From: Pseudobdellovibrionaceae bacterium
GTDB taxonomy: Bacteria; Bdellovibrionota; Bdellovibrionia; Bdellovibrionales; Bdellovibrionaceae
Assembly (NCBI GenBank): GCA_019637955.1
Contig: JAHBUS010000001.1
Span: forward strand, 806,001-870,000
Direction of reading: 5' to 3'
DNA length: 64,000 nucleotides
Below are positions 8,270-16,694 of the stretch, piece by piece; positions within the stretch are counted from its first letter, which is position 1; each line of letters opens with the position of its first letter. The position numbers and the translations under genes were made by a program. The notes under the pieces were generated by a model. The model was given only the letters and a program-made list of their open reading frames with translations. It ran no database searches and had not been told where the DNA came from.

Positions 8270-8746
8270 TCAGTTGGCGACGATCGCGATCGTGATGGTG
8301 TCCTGGTAGGTCCCGGCAACTGCGGTCGAGAGGGCCGTCACGTTGACGTTCACGTTGGAGTTGGCCGTGGTCAGACCCGCCAGCGACGCGACGTTTTTAA
8401 CGGTCTGGGGGGTCGTGGTCAAAGTCACGGCGGCGGCGCCGTTGTAAGAAACCGTGTAGCCGGTCTGCTTGGTGTTATCCACGGTGTGCACCAGTTTGCT
8501 CGCATTGGCCGAAGACATTTGGATTTTATAGCCCGCCAGGTTGTTCGACGTCTCGGCGACCGAAGCCACGAGCTTGTTGGTCTCACCGCCCGTGATGCTC
8601 AGGGTGGTGGCGCTCGCGGTGGGAGTGATCACGATGTCGTTGACGACGTTCACCACGCCTTGAATCAGTAATGTGCCCGAAGAGGCGGCTTGAGCCAGAG
8701 AGGCGGTGGTCATCAGTCCGAGGATCGCGAGTTTGGCCAGTTTCAT
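8270..8746 (-). CDS. Putative major fimbrial subunit
   Basis: A 158-residue exported protein with a signal peptide (MKLAKLAILGLMTTASLAQA) and a mature part rich in Thr, Val, Ala and Asn with alternating hydrophobic residues, as in pilins with an Ig-like fold. It begins with LLIQGVVNVV, a donor-strand-like segment, and ends with YQDTITIAIVAN, matching the terminal strand pattern of the SCPU subunit (YKDTVTLSVV). It is the first gene of the minus-strand chaperone-usher operon and the only one before the internal terminator, as expected for the most abundant subunit. It has no cysteine. Assignment rests on context plus this pattern. Confidence 0.7.
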   Translation of the reverse strand: MKLAKLAILGLMTTASLAQAASSGTLLIQGVVNVVNDIVITPTASATTLSITGGETNKLVASVAETSNNLAGYKIQMSSANASKLVHTVDNTKQTGYTVSYNGAAAVTLTTTPQTVKNVASLAGLTTANSNVNVNVTALSTAVAGTYQDTITIAIVAN

Positions 8747-9109
8747 TTTTTCTCCAGTGGCAACCTAAGTGAAAGTCGCCTTGACGTTGGGGGTTGTTAC
8801 CGAGAACCAGAGCAAAACAGGCTCCCAATCCTGGGAGTGCGAAATGCAAATAAATGGTTAACGACATCGATGGAGTGGATAAAAGTTGGTCACCAGGCCG
8901 CTTCGTGACAACACTGTCATACTCAGATCGTCTATAAGCGGACTTAAATCAAAACGGTCTTAGAGTGACATTTGTGGACCCCACCTGGGGAGTTCGACAG
9001 CCCTCCCGAGACCGCCTCCATTATAAGGCCTCCCGACATTGCGCCAGAATTGCTCTCCTGAACGGGATCGACACAAAGAATGTTCTTTAGAACGAAACGG
9101 GAGAGTTCT
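8747..9109. other. Divergent intergenic region (fimbrial operon / deacetylase)
   Basis: A 363-bp gap that should hold promoters for both directions. I see a small hairpin CTCCCA/TGGGAG (8822-8837) and a 12-bp palindrome GTTCTTTAGAAC (9082-9093) just before the deacetylase start. No convincing gene or complete promoter consensus was recognised. Confidence 0.4.
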
Positions 9110-10009
9110 ATGAAATGGTCTTACTGGGTTGTTGCGCTCGCGATGGTCATGGCTGCTTGTGAAGGCACCAAATCACGAAATTCGGAATCCCACGTGGATC
9201 TGCCAAAAGCAGAGCCCCTTATGGAAGCTCCTCACCTGACGGAAGAACAAGAAGTCGAACAGATCGCACAAATCCGCGAGCAGCAAATGCGCGACGAAGA
9301 GCTTTTCAAACAAGGTCTCGGCGACATCGCCGGCAATGCTTGTAAATACCGCTCTTCCATCGGCGTGCGCGCGCCTCAACGCAAAGTGGTTCTCACGTTC
9401 GATGACGGCCCCGACGCCAACATCACTCCCCGCGTTTTGGACATCTTGAAAAAACACCGCATCAAAGCCACGTTCTTCGTGACGGGCAACAATGCCTCTC
9501 GCCACCAGAACATCTTGAAGCGCGCCGAGGCCGAAGGTCACTTGATCGGCAACCACTCGTGGAACCACTTGAACTTCCACCAGCTCGCGTTCGGTCAGCA
9601 ATCGCAGCAATACGTTTCCACCGAAAACGTGATCCGCCCGTTCCACGGCGGCACGAAGTACTTCCGCTACCCGTTTGGAAACTCGAGCTGCGAAATGAAC
9701 AGCCTGCTGAAATCGCGCGGTTACAATATCGTCGGTTGGCACGTGGACAGCTGTGACTGGGGCTTTGAAGGCACCGGAACGGTTTCGGATAAAAATGCCC
9801 GCATCTGCGGTGTTCGCGCGGCCAACCAATCGAACTTCGTTGCTCACGTGGTCGAAACCACTCGCGCCAAAGGTGGCGGAATTCTCTTGTTCCACGATAT
9901 CCGCCCCCGCGCGATGTCGAAATTGGAGTCGATCATCGAAAACCTCCTGCGCGACGGGTTCGAATTCGTGAATCTCGACGATGCTTCGGTTCAACCGAGC
10001 TTGTTCTAA
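9110..10009 (+). CDS. NodB-type polysaccharide deacetylase lipoprotein
   Basis: A 299-residue lipoprotein (signal MKWSYWVVALAMVMAAC, lipobox Cys near residue 17) with a NodB/CE4 domain at about 85-285. The metal-dependent deacetylase motifs are all visible: TFDDGPD (catalytic and metal Asp), HSWNH (metal His pair), RYPFGNSS, DSCDWGF and LLFHDI. CE4 enzymes remove N-acetyl groups from chitin-type sugars or peptidoglycan; the substrate here is not known. ATG at 9110 is chosen for its GGGAGAG site and lipoprotein signal. The next gene starts 13 bp later and is probably co-transcribed. A second, larger NodB lipoprotein lies at 33250-34806. Confidence 0.88.
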   Translation: MKWSYWVVALAMVMAACEGTKSRNSESHVDLPKAEPLMEAPHLTEEQEVEQIAQIREQQMRDEELFKQGLGDIAGNACKYRSSIGVRAPQRKVVLTFDDGPDANITPRVLDILKKHRIKATFFVTGNNASRHQNILKRAEAEGHLIGNHSWNHLNFHQLAFGQQSQQYVSTENVIRPFHGGTKYFRYPFGNSSCEMNSLLKSRGYNIVGWHVDSCDWGFEGTGTVSDKNARICGVRAANQSNFVAHVVETTRAKGGGILLFHDIRPRAMSKLESIIENLLRDGFEFVNLDDASVQPSLF

Positions 10010-10022
10010 AGAGAAGCTTTCG

Positions 10023-10709
10023 ATGATCGGTCTTGCCGCGATTCTTCAGATTTTCTTCTTCGCCGGCCTGGGATTTGAGACGTTCGCTCAAGCTCAGGTC
10101 CTCGTGCCCGGCGAAGTGAAATACTTCGAAAGTCGAAATGCCAGTGATCAGCCGCTCGACGTGATCGAGATCAACGGGACGATCGCTTATCCGATGGCCG
10201 ATCTCTTTCAGGCCGAGTTGGCCAAAACTCATCAAGGCCGTGCCCTCCTCGTGAGACTCAACTCCCCTGGCGGATCCAACGAACAAGGCAATAAGATCAT
10301 CCAAATGCTGCAAGACAAGCGTCAGGACGGAACCGTTCTCGACACCTCGGTCGAAAATGGAACCGTCTGCGCGAGCATGTGCGTTCCATTGTTTATGCAA
10401 GGACGAAAACGCTATGGCGGCGAAGGTTCGCTCTTCATGTTTCACGGAGCGACCCAACCCTCTTTTTCGAACATCCCGCATCCGCTGGTGACGGAGGACG
10501 TGATTCAAACCATGATCCGAGCCGGAATGAGTTCCGAGTGGATTCAAAAACGTCGACAAGAAGGCGTCTTTTCAAAGCCCGGGGCCTACTGGATCAGTGG
10601 ACGTGAACTCTTTGATCAAAACGCGGGCGTGATTACCAAGCTCATCCCCCGACACGTGGTCGAGGAGCCCTGGACCGCTCCGTTTGACACGAATATCAGA
10701 CCTCGTTAA
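10023..10709 (+). CDS. Periplasmic ClpP/crotonase-fold protein (COG3904-like)
   Basis: A 228-residue protein with an N-terminal signal or anchor (MIGLAAILQIFFFAGLGFETFAQ cut short here) and a ClpP-like fold. The stretch VRLNSPGGSNEQG resembles the oxyanion segment, and NGTVCASMCVPLFMQGRKRY resembles the serine-nucleophile region of predicted periplasmic COG3904 proteins (pattern CASxC followed by a Gly/Arg turn), with FMFHGA after it. It may be a periplasmic serine peptidase, but I cannot place a full catalytic triad. It lies 13 bp after the NodB lipoprotein gene, so the two probably form an operon. It is convergent with the hybrid kinase gene. Confidence 0.6.
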   Translation: MIGLAAILQIFFFAGLGFETFAQAQVLVPGEVKYFESRNASDQPLDVIEINGTIAYPMADLFQAELAKTHQGRALLVRLNSPGGSNEQGNKIIQMLQDKRQDGTVLDTSVENGTVCASMCVPLFMQGRKRYGGEGSLFMFHGATQPSFSNIPHPLVTEDVIQTMIRAGMSSEWIQKRRQEGVFSKPGAYWISGRELFDQNAGVITKLIPRHVVEEPWTAPFDTNIRPR

Positions 10710-10715
10710 AAAATT

Positions 10716-13286
10716 TTAGGACGCTTCGGTGGCCATCGAATCGTCCTCATCCTCGAGCGCGAGGTATTTTTTGAGCGTTTCGATGAGGCGGTCTTTGCGG
10801 ATGGGTTTGGAGAGGAAATCGTTCATACCCGATTCCAAGCAGCGGTCGCGGTCCTCTTTGAACACGTTCGCAGTCAGCGCCACGATCGGAATCTGCGCTT
10901 TCAACTGACTCTTTTCGATTTGACGGATGCGCATGGTGGCTTCAAAGCCATCCATTTCGGGCATCTGACAATCCATCAGTACGAGATCGAACTGCGATTC
11001 GGCCAAAGCTTGGATCGCCTCTTGACCGTTGGACACCGCGCGGCCCTGGAGGCCAAGCTGCTTGAGCAAAGCCAAGATCACGGTCTGATTGACCGAGTTG
11101 TCCTCGGCGATCAGAAGACGGGCTTTCTTGAACAGGTTTTTCTTTCTCTTGGAATCATTGAAAAACCCGGCGGCTTCCGTTTTCACGGCGCTCACGACCA
11201 CATTGAACAGATCGGATTGTTTCACCGGGCACGAGAGGGTCACGGTCCCTTTGAGGGCGGGGATCATGTCTTTCGGAGTTGTCACAACGCTGCCCTTTTC
11301 TTGGATGATCACTGTGCGCAAGTGCGACCGGCGCCCGCTCGCCGACAGGAGGGGGACCGAGTTGAGACCTGAAACGAAGATGATTTCGTTTTCGGGATGC
11401 GCGGACTCTGTTTCGAGAAAATCCGCCATTGAAACCACCCGGGGCGCGAGATCCCAAGCCTTGAGGTAGTCGCAGATGATCGACCTTGATTCCAAATTGT
11501 CTTCGATCACGACGGGGCGCAGGTCGCGCCACTCGGCGAGCGAGTAGTTGTCGGCCAAAGCTCGGCGGTGAGGAACCTCCAGAGGAAGCTCGAACCAAAA
11601 AGTCGTCCCGATGCCCGGGCGGCTATCGAAGCCGATGCGGCCCTCCATCATCTCAACCAGTTTCTTACAAATCGACAGGCCTAAACCGGTTCCGCCATGT
11701 TTGCGGGTGATCGAGATGTCGGCCTGAGTGAAGGGCGTAAAAAGCTTGGCCGCGGCGGCATCGGCGATCCCGATCCCCGAATCCGCGACTTCAAATCGCA
11801 CGTTCAATTTGTCGCCGTTCCATGCCAAGGGAAAACAGCGAACGCCGATCCCTCCGCGCGCGGTAAACTTGAGGGCGTTGCCAAGGAGGTTGAGAAGGAT
11901 CTGGCCGATGCGGCCCCCGTCCCCACGCACGTCCATCGGAATCTGAGGGTCCACGTAAACTTGCAGATCCAAGCCCTTGTTGTACACGCGGCTCGACAAG
12001 AGCTGCGCCTGCGCTTCGACGATCGAAAGCAAAGACACATCGGTGATTTCGAGCTCGATTTTATCCGCTTCGATTTTTGAGTAGTCCAAAATGTCGTTGA
12101 TCAAACCCAAAAGGCTCTCGCCCGAATCTTTGAGGGTCGAGATGTAGCGCGCTTGCGCGGGCGTGGTGTCCATTTCTCCGAGGATGTCGGTGATCCCGAT
12201 GATCGCATTCAAAGGCGTGCGGATTTCGTGGCTCATGCTCGCCAAGAACTGCGATTTGAGCTGCGAGGATTCGACGGCCGAGCGCTCACGGGCTTCGGCG
12301 AGGTTTTTATCCTGAATGATGCCCATTTTCATGGCGACTTCGGCTTTTTTGCGGTCGGTGATATCAAAGATGCAAGTGATCCGAGCGGGCTGGCCTTTGT
12401 ACATGAACCAACGTCCGCGAAGCTCCATCGGGAACACCTGGCCGTCACGGCGCACGCCTAACGTCTCAAATGAAGCATCGGTATTTTGATGCATGCGACG
12501 CGCGAGGAACTCGTGCTCGGCCGGAGGCGCAAAATCGAAGACGCTGAGGCCGCGAACATCGCCGCGCACTTGAAAGATTTCGTGGAACATCGGATTGGCC
12601 TCGATGATACGGCCTTCAGCGTGGATCACGACGCCTTCCATCGAGGCATTGGCAAACGCGCGGATTTGCTCGCGCTGTCCCCACATTTCCCAGATCGAGT
12701 TGCGCTGAGCCTCGATTTGCACCCAAAGAAACGCCAAGTAGACGCCCATGATGGCGGTCAACGCATGCGAATAGTCTGAAGGCGAAAACGCCTGGGAGAC
12801 CAGGAGCGAGGCGAGAATAATCGTCACGAAAGCGCGGGCCAGCTTTCGATCGCAGCCCAAACCGGCCGCCGCGGCAGAACCGATCCCGGCCATTAAGATT
12901 AGCATTTCGGTCGAAGCCAAACTCGCCAGTCCGTTTTTAACGAAAATAAAGCAGGTGAAAGCCGACCAAGTCGTTGCGGACAGCAGAGTGGCCGCGCTGT
13001 AGGCCACGTACCATTGGAAAGGTTTTTCTTGAGAGTGCAACAAGCGGTCCTTGATCAGCATCCAACGGCTGATGTTGAAGACCACGACAAACGAAGAAAA
13101 AGACAACCACTGCCACGTGGGAACATTGTGGCCTGTCAGGATCACGGCAATCAGCATCAAGACGATCTGACCCAAGGCGGACGCGCTTGAATGTTTGACC
13201 AGCAAGGCATTGGTTTCCTGGCGCATGGCCTCGGGCGAGAGCGGCTCGGCCTTGTTGGATCTGATCATTTCAAACAACTTCATCAT
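10716..13286 (-). CDS. Membrane hybrid sensor histidine kinase with PAS and two receiver-like domains
   Basis: 856 residues. About five to six membrane segments (residues 38-190) are followed by a PAS domain (about 205-320), HisKA with phospho-accepting His in FLASMSHEIRTPLNAIIG (near residue 350), HATPase_c (GDGGRIGQILLNLLGNALKF, then GIADAAA and GGTGLGLSICKKL), a degenerate receiver-like region (about 575-700, starting PVVIEDNLESRS, without a clear phospho-acceptor Asp) and a C-terminal receiver (RLLIAEDNSVNQ, LMDCQMPEMDG, ALTAN, Lys in FLSKPI). Such kinases feed a phosphorelay, and an HPt protein is encoded divergently 157 bp away. Start is one of two adjacent ATGs (13286 or 13283). Confidence 0.9.
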   Translation of the reverse strand: MMKLFEMIRSNKAEPLSPEAMRQETNALLVKHSSASALGQIVLMLIAVILTGHNVPTWQWLSFSSFVVVFNISRWMLIKDRLLHSQEKPFQWYVAYSAATLLSATTWSAFTCFIFVKNGLASLASTEMLILMAGIGSAAAAGLGCDRKLARAFVTIILASLLVSQAFSPSDYSHALTAIMGVYLAFLWVQIEAQRNSIWEMWGQREQIRAFANASMEGVVIHAEGRIIEANPMFHEIFQVRGDVRGLSVFDFAPPAEHEFLARRMHQNTDASFETLGVRRDGQVFPMELRGRWFMYKGQPARITCIFDITDRKKAEVAMKMGIIQDKNLAEARERSAVESSQLKSQFLASMSHEIRTPLNAIIGITDILGEMDTTPAQARYISTLKDSGESLLGLINDILDYSKIEADKIELEITDVSLLSIVEAQAQLLSSRVYNKGLDLQVYVDPQIPMDVRGDGGRIGQILLNLLGNALKFTARGGIGVRCFPLAWNGDKLNVRFEVADSGIGIADAAAAKLFTPFTQADISITRKHGGTGLGLSICKKLVEMMEGRIGFDSRPGIGTTFWFELPLEVPHRRALADNYSLAEWRDLRPVVIEDNLESRSIICDYLKAWDLAPRVVSMADFLETESAHPENEIIFVSGLNSVPLLSASGRRSHLRTVIIQEKGSVVTTPKDMIPALKGTVTLSCPVKQSDLFNVVVSAVKTEAAGFFNDSKRKKNLFKKARLLIAEDNSVNQTVILALLKQLGLQGRAVSNGQEAIQALAESQFDLVLMDCQMPEMDGFEATMRIRQIEKSQLKAQIPIVALTANVFKEDRDRCLESGMNDFLSKPIRKDRLIETLKKYLALEDEDDSMATEAS

Positions 13287-13390
13287 GACCTCACAAAAGG
13301 CTTATCGGGTCCAGTCAAGAGGCCCCTAAGGCGCCAGAACCAAAATGGAGATCTTTTCACACGTCGCCTCGACTTCAACATTTGCGCCTT

Positions 13391-13405
13391 AATCACAATG
13401 TGATT
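13391..13405. promoter_or_regulatory. Operator-like inverted repeat between kinase and HPt genes
   Basis: AATCAC, AAT, GTGATT in the divergent promoter region. The arms are a perfect 6-bp inverted repeat in an AT-rich setting. It could bind a dimeric regulator acting on both genes; the protein is unknown. Confidence 0.35.
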
Positions 13406-13442
13406 TAATTGAAGGGTGTTCTAGCAGGTGGAGAGATTGAAG

Positions 13443-13793
13443 ATGGATCAGCTGAAATCATTTAATCCCGAGTCTCTCGCGGAGTTGGTTGAACTCGAGC
13501 GCGATGGCTCACCGGGCTTGATCGCCGATCTCGTGGGCGACTACGTGGCGCAGAGCGGACCGTATTTGCAAAGCATTGATGAATCCGCCCAGTCGGGGGA
13601 TTTCCCGACGCTGGAACGAGCGGCGCACTCTCTCAAATCGAGTTCACGGATCCTTGGGCTTGAGATCACCGGTTGGTTTTGCGAAAAGATCGAGGTGGCG
13701 GCGCGCGGAAAATCCATTGATGCCGGGAGCATCTCGTCGCTCAAGAGCGAAATCGAGGGCGCCATCGCTCAGCTTCGCGCGTTCAAGCCCTGA
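13443..13793 (+). CDS. HPt (histidine phosphotransfer) domain protein
   Basis: A 116-residue soluble protein that is essentially one HPt four-helix domain. The phospho-accepting His is in LERAAHSLKSSSRILG, the standard HPt motif. It should carry phosphate between the receiver of a hybrid kinase and a final response regulator; the divergent hybrid kinase is the obvious partner. ATG at 13443 is preferred over GTG at 13428, because GGTGGAGAG at 13427-13435 gives good spacing to the ATG. It is convergent with the following lipoprotein gene. Confidence 0.85.
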   Translation: MDQLKSFNPESLAELVELERDGSPGLIADLVGDYVAQSGPYLQSIDESAQSGDFPTLERAAHSLKSSSRILGLEITGWFCEKIEVAARGKSIDAGSISSLKSEIEGAIAQLRAFKP

Positions 13794-13813
13794 AGCTGCT
13801 CTTCAAATTGAAA

Positions 13814-15154
13814 TCAAAGATCGAGAACGTTGGTTGAAGACGTCAACGTGAAGTTGAGATCAACGGTCCGGATCCCTTTGGTGCCGGCGGCGATATACAA
13901 CCGACCGGCATAAATTTTAATCCCGAGAAGCCCGATCGTGAGGCTGAAAGAGCCCGACGAGATGTTGTTGGCCGAGGAGCCATCCCCAAAGTTCGTGCGG
14001 CCCACCGACGTGAGCTTCATTTTCGCGCACGAGGAGGTCGGACCGGTGGTGCTGCTCTCAATCTGGTAGATCGAGACCCCGCCCTGCCCGTCCGCGGTCA
14101 CGAGCATGCCCGGAACGGCTGTCACCGCGTTGGTCACGGTCAGTGGCGACGCCAAACCGCTCACGGTGACTTGCGGAATGGTGGTCATCACTTTTCCGTC
14201 GGCAAGGCAGATCACGGACAATCCGCCATTCCCTAAAGTCGCGGCCGCGTAGGTCGAACCGACGGCAATTGTCGATTTGGACTCGGCGATCGACGCCCCC
14301 GTGAGCGGCGTGGTCCAAACCAAAGTTCCGGCTGAATTGTAACGCTCGATTTTGGGAGGTGTTTTGGTTCCGGCGGCCGTGTCACAGTGACCCGTCGTGC
14401 TGGTCGCCGCCAAGCAAGATCCCCCCGTCAGCACCAACCGATCGCCGTTCGAGAGTGTTTTGACGTCGCGGGCGTCGTTCATGCTGATCGAAGTCCCAGG
14501 CGCACCGGTGGTGGCGTTCAGAATTTTCACTCCTGAGTTGTCACCCGTCGTGACGAAGATTCCACCGGTCCCCGGTGCGATGCCGGTGCCGGCGTAGCCG
14601 TCCAGGTCCACTTGAAGGCTCGGCGCTTGCAAGGTCGTTCCCGAAATCGGGAGCTTTTTGAAATGCGCACCGACATTTTCTTTGGCGCCCAAGAGCAAAA
14701 CCGAACTCGTGCTCGAATCGTATACGACGCGGTTCACATCGAAATCGGTGAAGTATTTGGTGGACTGGATCGATGGCAGCAAAAGACCTAAGATTCCGAG
14801 ATGGATGATATCGGTGGCGCCCGCCTGAGGCGTTCCGACCGTATTGTAGGCCGTGTAGGCGTAATTGCCGCTGATCATGATATCCGAGGCGTACGTCTGC
14901 ACGTTCCCTGTGTTGCTCGGTGCCGGAGGCAAAAAATCAAAAGCCAGCGTCAAGCTCAGCGCGGTGGGAGCCGCCATGGTCGACACGCTCGAACCCGAGT
15001 TGGGATACTCGATCACCAAAGGCTGATCATGAAAGAGGATGCGATCCGAGCTGGCACGAGAAATTTCATCGGAGGGAGCGCAGCCCGCAAGCACCATGGC
15101 CGCGGCCACCAGAAGAACCGTGAGTTCGATTTTTGCGTTTTTCAGAGTGCGCAT
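13814..15154 (-). CDS. Lipoprotein, probable beta-propeller, paralog A
   Basis: A 446-residue lipoprotein (signal ending in VLAGC). The mature part contains repeated short stretches typical of WD/YVTN-like propellers (NGDRLVLTGGSCLA, GGLSVICLADGKVM, VPGMLVTADGQGGVSIYQI) and ends with RLYIAAGTKGIRTVDLNF. It is clearly paralogous to the next gene (15313-16602); long blocks such as VTADG..GVS.YQIESSTT and AGTKGIRTVDLNF are shared. The pair probably arose by tandem duplication. Function is unknown; a surface-exposed or periplasmic binding role is possible. No terminator is seen between the copies. Confidence 0.7.
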   Translation of the reverse strand: MRTLKNAKIELTVLLVAAAMVLAGCAPSDEISRASSDRILFHDQPLVIEYPNSGSSVSTMAAPTALSLTLAFDFLPPAPSNTGNVQTYASDIMISGNYAYTAYNTVGTPQAGATDIIHLGILGLLLPSIQSTKYFTDFDVNRVVYDSSTSSVLLLGAKENVGAHFKKLPISGTTLQAPSLQVDLDGYAGTGIAPGTGGIFVTTGDNSGVKILNATTGAPGTSISMNDARDVKTLSNGDRLVLTGGSCLAATSTTGHCDTAAGTKTPPKIERYNSAGTLVWTTPLTGASIAESKSTIAVGSTYAAATLGNGGLSVICLADGKVMTTIPQVTVSGLASPLTVTNAVTAVPGMLVTADGQGGVSIYQIESSTTGPTSSCAKMKLTSVGRTNFGDGSSANNISSGSFSLTIGLLGIKIYAGRLYIAAGTKGIRTVDLNFTLTSSTNVLDL

Positions 15155-15312
15155 GGGCTGTTCCTCCCGACATCTCTAGTATCGGAAATAAATAAGGATT
15201 TAGGGTGGGGATAAATGAGGAAATATCTCCATCCAAAGAGGAGACATCAACCTCAAGATTTGAAGTGGATGTCCCCCCGGGGACTCATATTGAAACGTTA
15301 TATCTTTATTGT

Positions 15313-16602
15313 TTAGAGACTGATGATCGTCGTCGCCGCGGTCAGCTGAAAGTTCAGATCGATCGTGCGAAAGCCTTTGGCACCTGCGGCGGCGTAGATG
15401 CGGCCCGCGTAGATTTGCACGCCAAGAAGTCCGATGCTGGCGGTGAAATTGCCAGACGACACGTTGTTCACCGATGAACCATCGTTGAAGGTGGTAGTGC
15501 CCAGGGCCGTCAGTTTCACTTTTGCGCAAGCCGAGGTCGGGCCGGTGGTGCTGCTCTCGATTTGATACAGCGACACGCCCGCCGCGCCATCGGCGGTCAC
15601 AAGCATGCCGGGGATTGCCGCGACGGCGTTGGTCACGGTCAGTTCAGGTGCGACGCCGCTCAAGGTTCTCGGCGCAACCGTATTCATAATCGCGCCATCG
15701 GCCAAACACAGCATCGAAAGACCGCCATCTCCCAAAGAGGCGGCGGCATAAGTGGAGCCCGAAACGAGAGCCGATTTTGATTGGGCGATCGTCGCTCCCA
15801 CTAGGTCGGTGCTCCAAACGACCACGCCGGCCGAGGTGTAACGGGTCACGCGCGGCGGCGTCTTGGTACCCACCGATGTGTCACAGTTGTTCACGCCACT
15901 GCTCGCCAAACACGAACCGCCCGAGAGAACCAGAAGGTCGCCGTTCGCGAGAACTTTGATATCGCGAGCGTCGTTCACGCTCACCACCGCGGCGACCGCG
16001 CCGCTCGTTGCATTGACGGACTGAACCCCGGCGTTGGCGCCGACCGACGCCACGAGATTGCCTCCGCTCACGGCCAGACCCGTTCCGGCATGACCGACCA
16101 TATCGATTTCAGCCGCGACGGTGCCCAGATTTCCGAGAGAGACGGGAAACTTTTTAATGTGCGCACCAATATCGTTTTTAGCCCCCAGAGCCCAAACGTA
16201 ACCCGCGCTGTAAACGGCGGTGTTCACGTCAAAGTCCGAGAAGTATTTGCTGGAGTCGATGTAAGGAAGAGCGCCCAGCAAACCCAAGTTGATCACGTCC
16301 ACCGCGCCGGCCTGAGGCGCCCCCACGGTGTTGAACGCCGTGTAGGCGTAGTTCCCATTGATGGTGATGTCCGATGCGTAAGTCTGTAGATTGCCCGTGC
16401 TGCTCGCCGCGGGAGGAAGGATGTCAAAAGTGAGCGTCAATCCGAGAGACAGAGGAGCCGCCATCGATGAGGGTCCCGCATTCACTAAATTCAGGGGCAC
16501 ATTTTGCGGAACGATCCGCAGGGCGCTTGAGTTCACCGAATTTGCCGAAGGGGCGCAAGCCGCCAAACCCGTGAGTGCGAACACGAAGATCAGTTTTTTC
16601 AT
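15313..16602 (-). CDS. Lipoprotein, probable beta-propeller, paralog B
   Basis: A 429-residue lipoprotein with signal MKKLIFVFALTGLAACAPS (lipobox LAAC). It is homologous over its full length to the 446-residue neighbour, including the ASDI.I.GNYAYTAFNTVG segment near residue 90, the DARDIKVLANGDLLVLSGG block and the C-terminal AKGFRTIDLNFQL. A Cys pair (SCLAS..NNC) is retained in both copies, suggesting a conserved disulfide. A 158-bp gap with no recognised feature separates the copies. Start at ATG 16602 is preceded by a GGAGGAC-type site. Function is unknown. Confidence 0.7.
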   Translation of the reverse strand: MKKLIFVFALTGLAACAPSANSVNSSALRIVPQNVPLNLVNAGPSSMAAPLSLGLTLTFDILPPAASSTGNLQTYASDITINGNYAYTAFNTVGAPQAGAVDVINLGLLGALPYIDSSKYFSDFDVNTAVYSAGYVWALGAKNDIGAHIKKFPVSLGNLGTVAAEIDMVGHAGTGLAVSGGNLVASVGANAGVQSVNATSGAVAAVVSVNDARDIKVLANGDLLVLSGGSCLASSGVNNCDTSVGTKTPPRVTRYTSAGVVVWSTDLVGATIAQSKSALVSGSTYAAASLGDGGLSMLCLADGAIMNTVAPRTLSGVAPELTVTNAVAAIPGMLVTADGAAGVSLYQIESSTTGPTSACAKVKLTALGTTTFNDGSSVNNVSSGNFTASIGLLGVQIYAGRIYAAAGAKGFRTIDLNFQLTAATTIISL

Positions 16603-16694
16603 TTCCGAAGTCCTCCTACCAGATCTTTATCGGGGAGGAACATGGAGACGGGTGCCGAGCGGAGAAGGTGCTTTCTCCATCCACGAACGAGACG

